NCBI GenBank assembly: GCA_001557505.1
Contig: LSAX01000011.1
Location: 868,001 to 932,000 of the forward strand
From: Reticulascus tulasneorum
Lineage: Eukaryota > Ascomycota > Sordariomycetes > Glomerellales > Reticulascaceae
Reading direction: 5' to 3'
DNA: 64,000 nt
Of this stretch, positions 10,823 to 24,200 are shown piece by piece; the stretch's first letter is position 1, and the number at the start of each line of letters is the position of its first letter. The translations under genes were made by a program, and so were the position numbers. The notes under the pieces are model-generated. The model was not told the origin of the DNA. It saw only the letters and a list, made by a program, of their open reading frames with translations, and did no database searches.

Positions 10823-12993
10823 TCAAACCAACTCAATTGAGAACCCCTTTCCAAGATCATATCTCAAATAGTATTTCTCCGGAATGGCTGCTGGAGTATT
10901 CAAGATCCCCCGTAACTCCAACCAATCAGACCGGATGCGACCAATTCCTACACGCTCGTACTGGCCTTTGCGCCCCGTTGACTGAAGCACGATTGCAGTG
11001 AAAGCCGTTATCATTTCGCCCCAAATCATCAGAAATAAGGGCCTCTCATCAGAACAAGTTCGGATGGCACAGCCATCCCAGAAAAAGAGAGACCCCGACA
11101 AACGTGTGGCACTGCCTGCGAAGAAGAAATGAGATCCCAGCATGTAAGCGGCAGAATTCTTGTGGTAGTCGGTGGGGATAAGTCTATACAGTTCCGGACT
11201 AATGAGGAAGATACTCCCTGCTTCTGCTTGGCCAAAGGGATCCTGGGTGGCGCTCGTTACAGCTCGCTGAATCGAGACATAGCACTTGATAACGTAATGG
11301 TTGTATTGGATTTGCCCATCAATCCTCGCCCATGTCCAGGAGGGCGCACGCTCTGGAAAGCTCTCGCGTTCGACATCCCAAAAAAGGGAGTCTGAACTCC
11401 AGAGAAGGTCATCTGCCAGGGTCTGCCTCCAGAGTCCCGCCAGGTAGTCGGTCCGCTGAAAGCCTCTTTGGATCGCGAATCTTGAAGCGAGCCCCGAGAT
11501 CGCGGCCAGTTTGTCGACAGAATACGTCAGTTTGCACTGGGAATACATTTTTACGACTTGGCGCCAAACTTCGTGCTGTTCTCCTTGCCCCAGATTGCTG
11601 GCAAGGAGCATTGATTTGCCAGACGCAAATTTGTTATTCGGCCCTAGAAACGTGGTTTCTGGCAAGAATTCAGCTGCCCCTTTGCAACAGCACTCCCAGA
11701 TGACCTGATCCGATGTGAAATGGACAGTTCTTGGGGAAAGCAACCGTTCCTGGAGGACCCAACCTCGGGAATTTAGTGGCGCATTTCCGATGTGCTCGAA
11801 GTACTCGTCAATTTTATGAGTGACGAAGAAATGTTTATTGTCGACATCTTGAAGTGTGAGAATACAAGGCGACGGGGTTGGAAATTCGTTGAACAGGCCG
11901 GTGCTACTTTCCCTTGCGGCTGTTGCAGCGATATTGAGGACGCCGTGTGCGTAAATATCTCCCATTTTCGACGATTCATGGAGCCAGTCGGCCTCGGAGT
12001 CCTGGATAATGCACAATGCGTCTATCCAGAGGTATGAATAGCCGAGCCTGGTAACCAGCTCAAGTGCATTTTGAAAGGTTGCGGGCAAAGAACGAATCTC
12101 AATCTGTTCACTGTAAGTATTCTGGTTGGCCAAGAGCAGTTGGCAGTCTATTCCACCACCCCAACAATGACTGAGAGTTAAGTACGGAGTTCTGAAATGG
12201 AGCTTATTTGTACTACAAACTCGCACAGTTCGTTTGTCATCCCGTATCTCAACAAGTCGCCCCGGTCTTTTTAGCGAGAGGGAGAAAGATGCCCAGCCGT
12301 TGGTACAGACTTCGTGTTTTGTTAAGCACTCCTTCAGCCATGCCTGGATAGTACAGAGTGTGGTAGAGCTGAGACATTTTTCGGGATTCGCTCGTCGAGC
12401 ACGCAAGCACTCGACCTGCAGTTGACTCTGCTCTAGATAAGCGAGGGTTCGATGTTGGATGAAGGGATCTCACTAACTATTGGAGATAAGAATATTGACT
12501 CTGGTTTGGTATCTTCAGTGTTGATTGCTATCTCTATAGCGCCCACACTATGGGTCCCAAGTACGACGAAGATTTCGTCTGATGTTGACTCTAGCTCGTT
12601 TGTAGGTCTGCGGTATTCTGCTCTCTCCCCGGGGCGGCCGTAGCGGCCATAGCGGCCGAACGGTTGTGCAGCTTCGCATTTCATCGCCATCAACCAACAA
12701 AGATGACACTTTCGGGCAGATCTCCTCAAGTCGGCAAATCTGTCTGTATGCCGACGAACCTGCCTTCCCTGAGAAGCCACCGGCACGCTCCTGGGACTTT
12801 TGAGCATTTCGGCGATTACGTCTTGATCAAAAAGAGAGCGGCAGGTGATGCAAATTCGGTCAGAGCTCCAAGAAGACGTGTCTGATGTGGCGCCATTAAT
12901 CAACATGGCCATCTTGTGCCGAAACATGAAAGTCGTGCCGATCAAGTCGCTGAGGTAACTGGATGAACAATTAACTTTGTGAATGTTTTCCAC
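10823..12993 (-). CDS. HET-domain (heterokaryon incompatibility) protein
   Basis: Probable self/non-self recognition protein of the fungal HET family, whose activation triggers cell death on hyphal fusion in studied members. Two exons, 12993..12478 and 12427..10823, give about 706 residues; the 50-bp intron starts GTTAGT. A second acceptor 12 bp further on (exon from 12415) is equally in frame. The N-terminal part has paired Cys motifs (CITC, KCHLC) and a WLxxC..H..C block typical of these proteins. The HET core lies around residues 250-400, with LTLSHCWGG, a Leu-Pro-x-Thr-Phe-x-Asn-Ala block, YLWIDALCIIQD and an IYAHGVLNIAATAA block. A 9-bp tandem repeat encodes Gly-Arg-Tyr twice in the N-terminal part. 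The start codon is uncertain: in-frame ATGs further down (for example in FRHKMAM) are alternatives. Confidence 0.85.
12634..12660. repeat. 9-bp tandem repeat inside the HET gene
   Basis: Three near-identical copies of a GCGGCCNNA unit lie side by side (GCGGCCGTA, GCGGCCATA, GCGGCCGAA). In the gene's frame they encode Gly-Arg/Tyr-type repeats. The unit length is a multiple of three, so copy-number change would keep the frame. Confidence 0.6.
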
Positions 12994-15900
12994 TTCCAGG
13001 GCTTCAGAATCTCAACAGCGAGAGTCTGCAATGAGTTCATCGGTGCCGCATCTCGCAAGCATATAGTTCCTATGCCGTATGAGTGTTTGTGAACTTCGAG
13101 AAAATGGCCAAACCTGCCTGCCAGCCTGATGAGGCGCAGCATCTCCAGATAGTAATATCCTGAGTTAGGCAGCTGAGATCCCGTGACAAGGACTGCCAGG
13201 CAGTGGCTTTGCGCCACTAAATCGTGCTTCGTGAGACGATGCTTTCCAAGGTCATTGGCCAAAAGCACCACTGATTGATTCTTCACCCGAGACCACTTCT
13301 GAGGCTGCAAGGCTTTGGTTTGGCAATCTCACGTCTTCATAACTAAACTAGACCTTGTGAAGGGCTTCTCATCGTAACTCGCAAACATTTCCAAGGCTTG
13401 CTCATTAATCGACGGAATGCTGTTCATTAAAGCAATGGTGATATTCTTTTCTAAACTTCGAGATGTTATTGCTCGCCCACAGATAAGTTTACACAGTGAA
13501 ACTCGGTGTTTGATCATTCACATTCTCTAGAAAAGATACCTTAAAGGTGGACCACGCGTAATTGTCAACTCAGTGCCCCGGGAGATTTCAATCAAACACT
13601 CACCCATCTGGTACCCAGCCTCGCCCAGAAAGACTGGATTTGCCTTGGCTACGCCCACTGAACTTTAACCCACTCCATCGTAAAGAAGACGTCAGGAACA
13701 AGGCTCTCACATACCCCGACTCCTTGGTGGCTTACTACTTGCAGAGTTCACACACACGAAGATGAACGCATCTGATCAAGGATTCTTGACTCTAAGCGGA
13801 TTTCTTAGAACTTTGATATTCGTGCCTCAGTATATCGGCCGGGCAAGGGGCGACTGCAGCTGTCTTTACACGGCGGGCAATACGACAGGTAGTCTTCTTG
13901 CTAGGCTTTTGTCAGAGACGAAGTAAACATCTGTATCAACAACGGCATAGTTCAGTCTTGGCTTGTAGAACCTACCTGGTCAGAGTGACGTCTTACCCTC
14001 CTATGACATGAAGAGCCAGTATGTGTCAGATGCGTAGAGAGACTGAGAGCAGGAAGTAACAACTTTGCTAGTCCTTTCCGAAGTCCGAGAACTTTGGTTA
14101 GCTGCTGGCCACACATGGTTGTAAACGTCTACCGCTTTACGATTCTGCTTCTCGACTGTCTCTCAATATATTTACGCTTGGATTGAGGCTGCCAGAACCT
14201 CCGTGTTCGAACCATACCGGACGGGTATGTGTGGGGTTGCCTCAATGCCAGGTGAACTAGAGTAAGGGAGCCGAACGTCTGTGCGTTGCTGCCGCTGAAC
14301 TACCACAGCACGAATTTGAGCAACCATCAAATGTCCCTCACTGGCGCCATGGTCTCACACTCCCCCTTTCTCAAAGAGCTGTAAGACACGTTTATGCCAA
14401 AAATAAACCACAAGCGGCAAAAGCGATGTGCTATACCAGATGCTTGGGATGCATGCCCGAGCTCGTTATCCCGTTTTGGATGAGTGAGACACTTTCTAGA
14501 CTTGGAGGTCTTAAGCTTGCGGTCCTAAGAGGCAGTTCGAGCAATTCGAGGATTCCACAGAGCCAGCCTTGTAATATAGTTATTATAAGCCTGGCGAAGG
14601 ATGAAAACTAATCCTTATGAAGCAACGCAGAGACACGGTTCTCCTGGTCGAAGCTGGGGTGACCACATCATTCCAAGCCTGTCCTGGGTCGTGAGCAGTG
14701 TTCCACAAAAAGTGACCATCGCGAAAGAGTGCCAAGGTTCTGTGAACTTTTCTGTGATATTGTAATGAGGGATGCTAAAACTTTCTCTCAGGTGGCATGT
14801 CCAGCCTAGAGTTGATGATGGATATGACTTGCGTCGTTTCCAGCGGTCTACTTGCAAGCCTGGGAAACCATTCGAGCATGTATTCAAGGATATGAGGATG
14901 CTAGCAACTCATTATGCGAGTCTCTGCCATGGGCTATGAATAGCTGCGATTTTACCACTGGTTTGCATCATGGCACACGGACAGGATTAAGCTGGGCAAA
15001 ACTGCACTAAACATACTAAACCAGTGGACGTATTCTTGATTGAGAACATTGGTTCAGATGCGTCTGCATCCGCCACGAGCTGAACAGTGTTTCGAAGCCC
15101 TCGTCGTGTGTGTAAGGCGAGGCGAGCCGTGCTTGCTCAATTCTCGCCTTGCCGTTGTAACACCTAAACGGCAAAAAATGCCTTTACGAGGAAGGAAGTC
15201 GAAGTCGAAGCAATTCACATTTACCCAAGGCGGGCGAGGTCAAGGCTTATGAAAGGCCGGTCTGATCGCAGACTTGGCAATGTCGCGTTTCGTGGTTGAT
15301 CTTGCAACACATGGAACTACTGCATCATGCCGTTGGAGTTTGTTCCCGGATTTTCGTGGATGAGACATGACGTCTTAGCCGATAAACCACGAGACTGCCG
15401 CGTGCGCCATGTCAATACTCCTAAGCAGGTGGTAATTCAGCGACTTCAGCTCGTCTAAGATTCCACGGTCCAGAAAGTGGATATCATCACGGCACAGACT
15501 CTTTGGAGCTGGCTGTAGTTTGTAAGCTGCAGCGGGCGATATCCCCAGATTTTGTATCTGGGTCAGGGTCCTAGCTGGCCGATCGCTGATCATCCTGTCA
15601 GTGTCGCGAAATGAAGATCTTCAAAGCTTCCACCGATTTGTGAGACCAGGCTCATCACCCTCCGCCCACAAGGTGTGCAATCCTGTCGGAGCATGCCGAC
15701 TCAAGGGATCTAGACGCTCCGAGCTTTTTGGTGCAGGCCGCACGATTCGGCACATCAGGTTGTTGAGAGCCGCTTGACTCAGGCTCATCTTGTAACAACT
15801 GATTAGGATGGACCTGGCCAAGGCGCTTGACTTTGGTGATAGATCATCAGCCCCCGGCTTGATGGTGGAATTAATTGCTCAATGGAGGCTGTGGCAGGTG

Positions 15901-18900
15901 GGATGATAGGAGAATATTGTACGGACGTACGTCCCGTAATGACAGAATGTATGTATGTGCAGTCTCTGTAGCGGTCGATGATCGTCATCACGCAAGCTAC
16001 GAAAGGCGATGGTTGCATATGATCTAAACCTCATCGGTGACGCTATGGCTGTGGAGGATTGAAGGTTGCATTTTCCATTAAACCCCAAGTCTGCGGATGG
16101 AAAGGGGTTTCTGCGGAAACCAGGCCAGTGTTGCACAGCTAGCAGAAGTGCTGCCGGTGGTGGCTGACGCCGCGCATCGTAGCCGCTACAACTGAGACAC
16201 CAAGAAGATTGGTGAAGAGTGGGAATTAATAACGGTACTGGGTACCGCATCACGACGCCTACGTTTCCACATTGAGAAAGGCTCGCACGGCTACTACGTC
16301 GTAGAGCTGGCAGGCCGCCGCCATGGAGGCGCATTATTGGATGCAAGCACTTCGCTCGACCAGATCTGAGACGAGGTAATGACGAGCAGGAGGATACCAT
16401 CTTTGGAGGGTCTGGCCTCTGACAGGCGGCCGAGGGAGTTTCTAATCTTCCTTGCCCTCCTCCAAAGCACTGGAACTATGCCTGGTATGGTAAAGCCGTA
16501 TCATCTGCCGCCGACTTTGTCCATCATCTGACTTGCAAGAATGATGACTGACGTGTCCGTTGGATAAAGCCTGCCTCCAGCAATTGCTTTGCAAAGTGCC
16601 TAGGAATCCCACGACGTCCTGTGATTTCACCTCGACTATCGAGAAATTGCACCGACAGATGAGGATCAGCCACTCAACGAGCAAGGAGCCTCTTTTAGGA
16701 ACAAAGGCGCCAGGGGTCCAACGACAGGGGTGGGCTGCTCGGCCAAAGTGGCTCCCGCAGGTTGCAGCAGACGGCATGGTGCTGGACCAGTGTCTCGCCG
16801 AGCCATTGGGTGTCGCCGGTTCCAGAACAGCGTCGCAGAATTGGAGGCAATCAAAGTTGTGCAACTTGACGCCAGCATCAGATAGAGTGTTGTGCATGAG
16901 ATATTTCCCGGGAGAACGTCGAGAGAAAGAGGGAGGGAGAGAGAGAGAGGGCAAAGGCTGTCAAGGAGATTGAGGCGGACCGGCGGCCGTCTTTCGATTT
17001 GCTACTGCCGGAAAGCCAGAAATGAACGTTCCATCCTCAATCTTGGTGTTGCCCACTGAGGTGGCAGCGATGGCATATTGCCCCCACGATCACTGACACC
17101 TCTTGCGAGGCTGAATTGCGGTTCTCAAAATGACTGCGAGATGAGATCATGAAAGCGAAAAGGAGAGCGTCGCACTATGGACGACTGGACCGACAAACAA
17201 CGGTAGTTAGCCATCGCCAAACCCACCGCCAGAGGCGAACAAGTGGATTGATTGTTACCCTTTAATAAAATGAAAGATAGCAACCGCAGCTCTAGAACGA
17301 GCTTAGCGGTACTAATTGGGGCACTCGCCACAAGGCAAGCCCAGGGTAGGTGGGTAGGCATGCCAGGCTAGGCTAATTAGTGGGTTCTGCCCCGCTGAAA
17401 CTTGTGCAAGGTACCCGGCCCTCCACTACTCAAGTTAGCCACTCGTGCCATAGCATTCGTACATACCCTGCCTTTAGCAGACCTACATACTTGCATACAT
17501 ACGGAGAGGTCGGTGCCAAGGAGTGCTTCTGCTACCTCGCTACGCTGTACGGGCTATTTCGTATGGACAAAATCAAAGGGGTAGCCGCGATAATGCCGGC
17601 GAACGGCTTTGAGGGGTGGCGTTCGTGCCACCAAGCAGCTAACAATTAAAACCCCCTCGAAGGGAAGAGAGATGAGGCCCAATTTGATGAACCATATGTC
17701 GACGGATTATTGGCATCATCGGGTTCTAGATGAATCCCGATGTACAGCACAGCACACAGGGCATGTACGGCATATACATACAGTACATTCGTTACTGGAA
17801 GTGTCATCCAGATTAGATAGATATTGAAACAGATTTTGTAAATGGGTGACGGGCAGTATGGATACCCTCGTGGCCGTTGCGAGTGAAACAATAGAGCAGA
17901 AGAAAGTCAAAACTAGGGCCTAGCGTCAAGGACAGCTGGAGGATGCATGGGCTAGGACCCGTTCGTTTCTGCGGCTTTTGGAAGAAGAAAAGGCACCCTG
18001 AATGAATCCCGCACTCTCAGTTTTCTCTTCGCGGGGGTATGCTGGGAGAGATCTTTGTCGCAGGTGGTCCATCTGTCCCTGACCGAATCCATCCGTACTG
18101 CGCCTACGTTCCCCAGTCATTCAGTCATATCTTGGGGACCAACTATCGTAAGCGACATCTACAGCGTTGAAATTATACGACAACAACGGCTGCATGCATA
18201 TGCCCTCCCAGTTCGTCCACTTGCACGCAACACCAATCCACAACTTCTCCTGGTTCAGCTCGCTCGAGGTGCAGCTGTCGACGGTTTGTGCAAGTCCCAA
18301 TCCGGCATAGACTAGAAGCCACCATCCGTGCATCCCTCTGACCACCATTTTGGACCAGCATTGATTCTGGAGGAGACCCTGTCGACCAGAGGCAGGGGGT
18401 GACACCCCCATGTCCATTGACACCATCCCACAACATCCCTCCGCATTTCGAGACACAATCCGCAACACATGTTCTGCAAGTGACCGCCTCTGAGACCGGC
18501 CTACCCATTCCTCTCTATCCACCGACCTGTGTTTCTTTTCACGATTTGGCAAAACACTTGCCCTGATCCTTGACAACAACATCTGAGATCCAGCACCCTG
18601 GGACTGGTGCGACTTTTTCGACAGGTCCTCGCCAGTCAACCGTTGAGAATATTGCTGCGGCCGATACAATCCGGCGCTAGGTCATACACTCTCGAGGGTT
18701 TGGACGTCCTCAACCGCCGTCATTGTGGTTTCCGATTTGACTGGAAACAAGTCGAGATCAACACCGCGGATCGAAGGAGAAAAACCTAAACGTCACTGCC
18801 CCGGATTCTGGAAAGTTCAAGTGCAGGACAAGGACATCGGGAGGCTGCTCTGTGAGCAGTAAACAAGACGAACCCGCCCCTGCTCTCATACCGCTTCCTC

Positions 18901-18997
18901 CAACTCTGAGAAAGACCGCAGCTTGAAGAAATATCCCCAATGCGAGCGGCAACAACAACAAGACTGCGATAGTGTGGTTTAAAGAGAAGAAGATACC
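12994..18997. other. 6-kb stretch without a supportable gene
   Basis: All open frames are short (mostly under 180 codons), overlap on opposite strands and show no domain I recognise. No tRNA, rRNA or terminal inverted repeat was seen. A purine microsatellite (GA/GGA-rich) lies at about 16920-16950. The last kilobase is probably promoter and leader of the downstream LIM gene: it has AAC/CAA-rich sequence up to the ATG. The region may contain decayed gene or transposon material that I cannot identify by eye. Confidence 0.4.
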
Positions 18998-21296
18998 ATG
19001 GCGTTCCCGAGAGAGTCGAGCTTTATGCCGACTATCAAGTGTTCGTCATGTGGCATTGATATTGAAATCTCCCTGATGGGAGAGCACATCTGCGGCACAG
19101 CTGGAGAACGTATGCCAGCACCACTCAAGAATCTTGAGAAAACCGTGCTGACAATCACTCCAGCGTCGCCGCCACCGGATTCGATGGGCAGTTATGGCTC
19201 GTACAACGAGCCACCGCCTTTAGAAAACAAATATGGCCGCATGGCACCCCCGAGGGTAGACACCGGCGCAGCGAGTAAGTGACACGAGAGACGGGACCTG
19301 AACAAACGCTGACAGCCACAGACCGCACATACATTCGACAGGACCAATTAACACCAGTTAGCAATTCGAGTGGATCTCGAAGCGTGTCACCGAGAACACC
19401 TAACAGCCGGCGTGATGGTGGGCGGTCCGACGAGTTCTTCCAGCCTCAGATTGCAAATGACTACAGCTCGACGCCGCCACAGCAATCGAGGCGGCCTGGA
19501 GGCTACGGTGGATTCAGCGACCAGGACGGGTATGAGGCCGACCCGATGTATCCGACCAGCAACCCAAGTAAGCAGCAGTCGGGAAGCTTGCTGCAAAGAA
19601 TGAACACCATAACACCTGGTCCATTCGAAATAAACAGGAGGGCAGGCGCAGGGGGCAGGAACGCATTTGCACCACGAAACAATGTCACCTCGCCAGAAGA
19701 GAATATGAATGCTTACTCGAGGAACGTGTTTGGCGCTGAGCGACCCGGCACATCGGCGTCGAACAACTCATTCAACTCCTCGGGGAGCAACACCGGCGGT
19801 ATCGCACCCCCCAGATTACCCAGGGCAAATGGGTATGGCGGCTTTGGACCCCCGCAGCAGCAGCAGCAAGAGGAGTTCGAGCCAGAGCCGTTTGGTGTAA
19901 ACCGATCAGAGACCTTCCCAAGACCGAACGCTCCCATGGATGCGCCGTTCAGGACCCCCTCGGAACCTGGCCCTCGTCCGGATCGGCTGAGACGGCCATC
20001 CAACGGCTCATCTGACAATAGACGGAGACCTTCAATGGGCCGGGATACATCCAGACCTCCTCCGCCGCGTACGAGCCTTGTTCGACCGACGACGTCTGGT
20101 AGAGACGCACCGCCGTCGATCAACCTGGCTGACGAGTTTGGGGTTGGAAATCCATACCATACCCCATCTGACTCCATGTCGTCTAGCTATTCAACCTTCA
20201 GCAGTCGTCCTAGCCAGCCAAGCACACAGTCAAGCTCTCAGACGAGTCCTGCCCGGTCTCGAAATGGCAGGAACGCCTCTGACACATCGAACTTTGACAA
20301 CCTCATGAATGATCTACAATCATCTATGGCTGACTTGAAGCCCATGAAGGACCTGCCCCCATCCCCACAACAGCCACCACCATTCGACAAGACCTACAAT
20401 CCTTATTCGAACCGACAAGGCCCCCCCCAGCAGACCTTCGATTCGACCCTGCCACACAGGGACGACAAGGCCGCACGAGATCGCCCTTGGCGTCCCCCGA
20501 CCAAGACAGATTCAACATGCCACCTCCTCAGATGGACCGGTACGATCGAGTAGTCCGTGATGGACGCCGGAATGAACCCTCTCCGCCGCGCAGCTACTCA
20601 CCAATGCGAGACGACCGACGTCGACCACCCCCAGCCCAATCTACCCGTGGTTCCTGCAAATCTTGCGGCCTTACCATCACAGGGAAGAGCATCTCATCCG
20701 CTGATGGACGCCTGACTGGGCGCTACCACAAGGCATGCTTTGTATGCACTACCTGCTCCGAGCCCTTCTCCTCCGCCGAATTTTACGTCCTGGATGATAA
20801 GCCATACTGCGATATCCACTATCACAAACTGAACGGTAGCTTGTGTGGCACCTGCGGCCGCGGCATCGAGGGCCAATACCTCGAGGACGAGGAGTCGGTC
20901 AAGTACCATGTTGGCTGCTTCCGATGCGGCGACTGCGGCATGTCGCTGTCGAACGGCTATTTCGAAGTCGACGGCAAGTCGTACTGCGAGCGTGATGCCT
21001 GGAAGCGCATCCAACAGCAGCAGGCGCAGCAGCAGCAGCAGTCATGGATGGGCCCCAACCCATCCATCATCGAACCCGAAGTCGAGCGAGCGCCGCCAGG
21101 ACCAGCTCCTGGACGAATCCCAATGGGCCTTCCCACCCGACCGGGTGCTCGACGACCCAGCGGCGGCGCAGGCGTGGGGCAGAGCGGACCGAGACTGGCA
21201 GTCGGCCTACCCCGAGGCCAAAGACTCCCTCCTGGGGCCGGCCTAGGCCCCATGCCGAAGATGAACAAACGAATGACGAGGTTGGGCATGATGTGA
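18998..21296 (+). CDS. Paxillin-like LIM-domain protein with an apparent frameshift
   Basis: Cytoskeleton/polarity adaptor of the fungal paxillin-like (Pxl1-type) class. Exon 1 (18998..19274) encodes an N-terminal CxxC..HxC mini-finger. A 47-bp intron with GTAAGT, GCTGAC and ACAG leads into exon 2 from 19322. This encodes a long low-complexity Ser/Pro/Asn-rich region with a glutamine tract and an LD-motif-like helix (FDNLMNDLQSSM) encoded around 20292-20330. The frame then breaks: sequence up to about 20480 reads in one frame and ends in a stop at 20551-20553, whereas two clear LIM domains lie in another frame from about 20470 to 21010. The LIMs have CKSC..HKAC..C and CGTC..HVGC..CGDC patterns. 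After them come a Gln-rich stretch and a Pro/Gly/Arg-rich tail. No GT donor exists between 20281 and 20490, so a standard intron cannot repair it; a sequence error or a real mutation is likely. Confidence 0.85.
20420..20490 (+). other. Frameshift zone in the LIM gene
   Basis: The two coding frames of the LIM gene overlap here without a stop in either. An eight-cytosine run at about 20421-20428 and a five-cytosine run at about 20493-20497 are the obvious places for a one- or two-base indel. An in-frame product requires removal or addition of bases equivalent to a shift of 2 (mod 3). Confidence 0.7.
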
Positions 21297-24200
21297 GCAC
21301 CTGCTCGCCGAACCCGCCCGAACCCGTCACTGTACACATTATACGATATAACACCTAATATCTTCGTTTCGAACGCAACGATTTGAGCACGACCTCGATT
21401 TTAATACCGACACGTACCTACATATCTCACGACCCATGATGTTCTCCCCATTTTGACTTATATTTATATTTTTGCTTCTCGTTCTCAATCGACGCAGGAG
21501 TCTGGCACTATCTTATACCCCAGTCCGAAAAAGTGGACTTTTTTACCAGATACCCCCATTAGCTTGGGCATGCTCTTCGTTTTGTTTTGTTTTGTGTTGC
21601 CGATTTGGGGGGTTTTTGAGTGTTCTTTTGTCGAAGACGAGACACTGCATTTGATGGACATTATATATATCATCTACCTATCATATCGGAGTTGGAGGAT
21701 ACATTTGATCGCTCTTATTGAGCGGGAGCGGTGGGCGGCGCGACGGCGAGCTGCAGCGGACTGGAATGGAGTTTGGTGATGGATGGACGGCGGGGGCGAT
21801 GACCGTTTACCATGGGGTTGTAGGAGTTGTAGTCGTAGTAGTAGTACTTCAATGAAGCAATACTGTCTTGTCATTGACACTTCCGTCTTTTCGTCCGATT
21901 GTGCGTGATTCCGGACCTCACCCTGCACCCATCCATTCCCGTCGTGGACGTGTTTACATGCGTCCCACTTGAACGAATCACCCCAGCATTGGAGTCATGT
22001 CGTGTCGTCAAGTCTACGGAGTAGTCCAGTCTCAATTTCATCTATACTTCCTCGATTTTCACATCCGACAAAAGTCCTGCCGGAACAGAACTCTGTATAC
22101 TCGTACAACTCGCGCAGTCCGTGGCCTATAATACGAGCAGCGGCGAGCCTCATGAAAAAATGGTTCCCACCTCAGATGTCGATCTCCGTCATTGATACAT
22201 AAATAGCCCGTATAAAGCAAGTACAATAAGCCCGAGTGCCCGAAACGGAAGACGTGTGCCTTAAGTTACATGCTGATGGGAGATCGCATGCGGGACTGCA
22301 TGCCGGGTACGGGGACGCACACGTCGTACAGGTTTTCCTATACTCCATGGGCTAGTTTTACCTTCGTTTGCGGCCCCGCGGTATCTGGCTACGAGCTGCT
22401 TGCTGCACTACTAGGTAGTGTCCAGGTGCGGATTACGGCGTTTGGGAAGGATCTCTCTCTCACATTTTTTTTGTTCTTTATTTGCCAAAGTCCCAAAACT
22501 CCGTAGCGAATTATGATCACGGAAAAAAAGAGGAGCGCACAGGCGGTCTTGGCAGTCAGCGCGGGGGGGCGCGTCGAAGGCTTCAACTGTAAATTAATAT
22601 ACGTGGTTAAACCCTTAGTATCCACGAATATCCTGTCCTCCCTGGGGAAGGCAATATAATGCCGCTGAAAGGTGCAGCTATATGATGTGCATGTTTTGAA
22701 CCCAGTGCCGGGAATTCGGGAGCAGACCAGGAGAACAGACATCTGCCTCTGCACCAGCCTGCATTCGACCACCATCCAAATTCCAAACGACAACACCGAT
22801 CAGAGTCACAGTGTGAAAGTTCAATCCATCAGCGATGCGCGTGGTTCGCAGGATTCTTGCATGCCCATAGTTTGAAGCCACGGCGCCGAATGCGGTCAGC
22901 GACATAATCAAATGGATGGATGGATGGAGCAGCAACCCCGAAGCGATACCTGCAGCCGCCGGATTGCTAAAATTGTTCGCTGATGAGAGAAAAGGGGGGC
23001 AGTGGGCGTCGGCGCTGTGATTGGGCTTTCCGGCCTTCGCCGGGGTTCACAGTGGCAGAAGCGAAGAGCTGGGCACTATCTACAGGTCTCCATCCATCAG
23101 GGCATGGCACATAGAAGAGAATTTGAACAGAAAGGGGCGGGGCCTGCTGCCCATCCATTTCTCGATTTGGTGAAAGTGGATTCCCGCTTGGCCGCTTGGC
23201 CGATATTCATTCCTTTTTCCTTTTTATCTGAGATAAATAACAGGTGGTCCTGCCAAAACCGGTGGCTTGTCAGATTCATGGGAGTGGGGAAAAGGGATGG
23301 GATGGGTCTGTGGTTTCATTCAGATGGGCTACACACACGTGGCGGTTTTAACCTCGTCTGAATCGGTGTGTAGCTTTCCCGAAACAGTTTGAATTCGGAG
23401 GAATTATGGGATGGGGAGGCCCTCCCAGTGGCGGTCTCTCGCCTTTGCCTTAACTGATCCCATTCCATGTCTTTTCTTTTTCTTTGCCATTGCCCACCGG
23501 CACTTCTGGAAGTGGGGGCGACAGGCTTCGTCCTGTGTGTGACGCAATGCGGACGGCCTGCGTAGCATGAACTTCGGGATGTGGTGCCACGGCAGTGAGG
23601 TCGCGTATGGAGAGAGCGTTTGATGCCGTATCTGGCTTTCGCAATGCACGATAGATCTTGGGTTTCGTTTCCTGGGGCGACACAGCTCCCGTCGCAACAG
23701 CCGGGTTACGTTGCTTCGCTGTCAAGGTGTTGTCTCCCGGGGTGCCGTATGCGGCTTTTCGATTCGGCTCGTCCGATCCCGCGCTGTGCGGCGTGTAACT
23801 CGCCTGCGAACCTGGTTCGCCATTGACCTTCGTCCAGCTGTAAGTGCCGCCAGAGAACGAAACAGACACGAAGATGCATGCACGCAGTATAGCTACATGG
23901 TTCGTATAGTTAAAATCCATACATACAGACAGTTCCATGGTGGTGTTCAAGATAACGCCGCATTGTCTGGGAGACTAGCGGGTGAGACAAGGCTTCACGA
24001 AGGCTCCACTTGAAGATTTGGATCTGCTTGGAGACACACACTGTGGTCCATGAAAAGCGCCGTACAAGATGGAGATCGTCTTATCGCTAGTTCAGGGTCC
24101 CAACTACATACGTAGTGCGAAGTACATACCTTACCAGACTGCTAGCGTTGAAGAAGGCTGGAAGAATCGGGCAGCTAGCTCCTTGGCTGGGGTCTCCAGC

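Noticed and set aside
14200..14240. A GTTCGAACC string resembling the tRNA B box.
   Set aside because: The bases around it do not form a T-stem and there is no A box or acceptor stem at the right distance.
18121..18669. Minus-strand frame containing a 70-codon sub-frame (from 18333) with a hydrophobic N-terminus and a few Cys.
   Set aside because: It lies in the probable promoter/leader of the LIM gene, has no splice or domain support, and the apparent signal peptide is short and could be chance.
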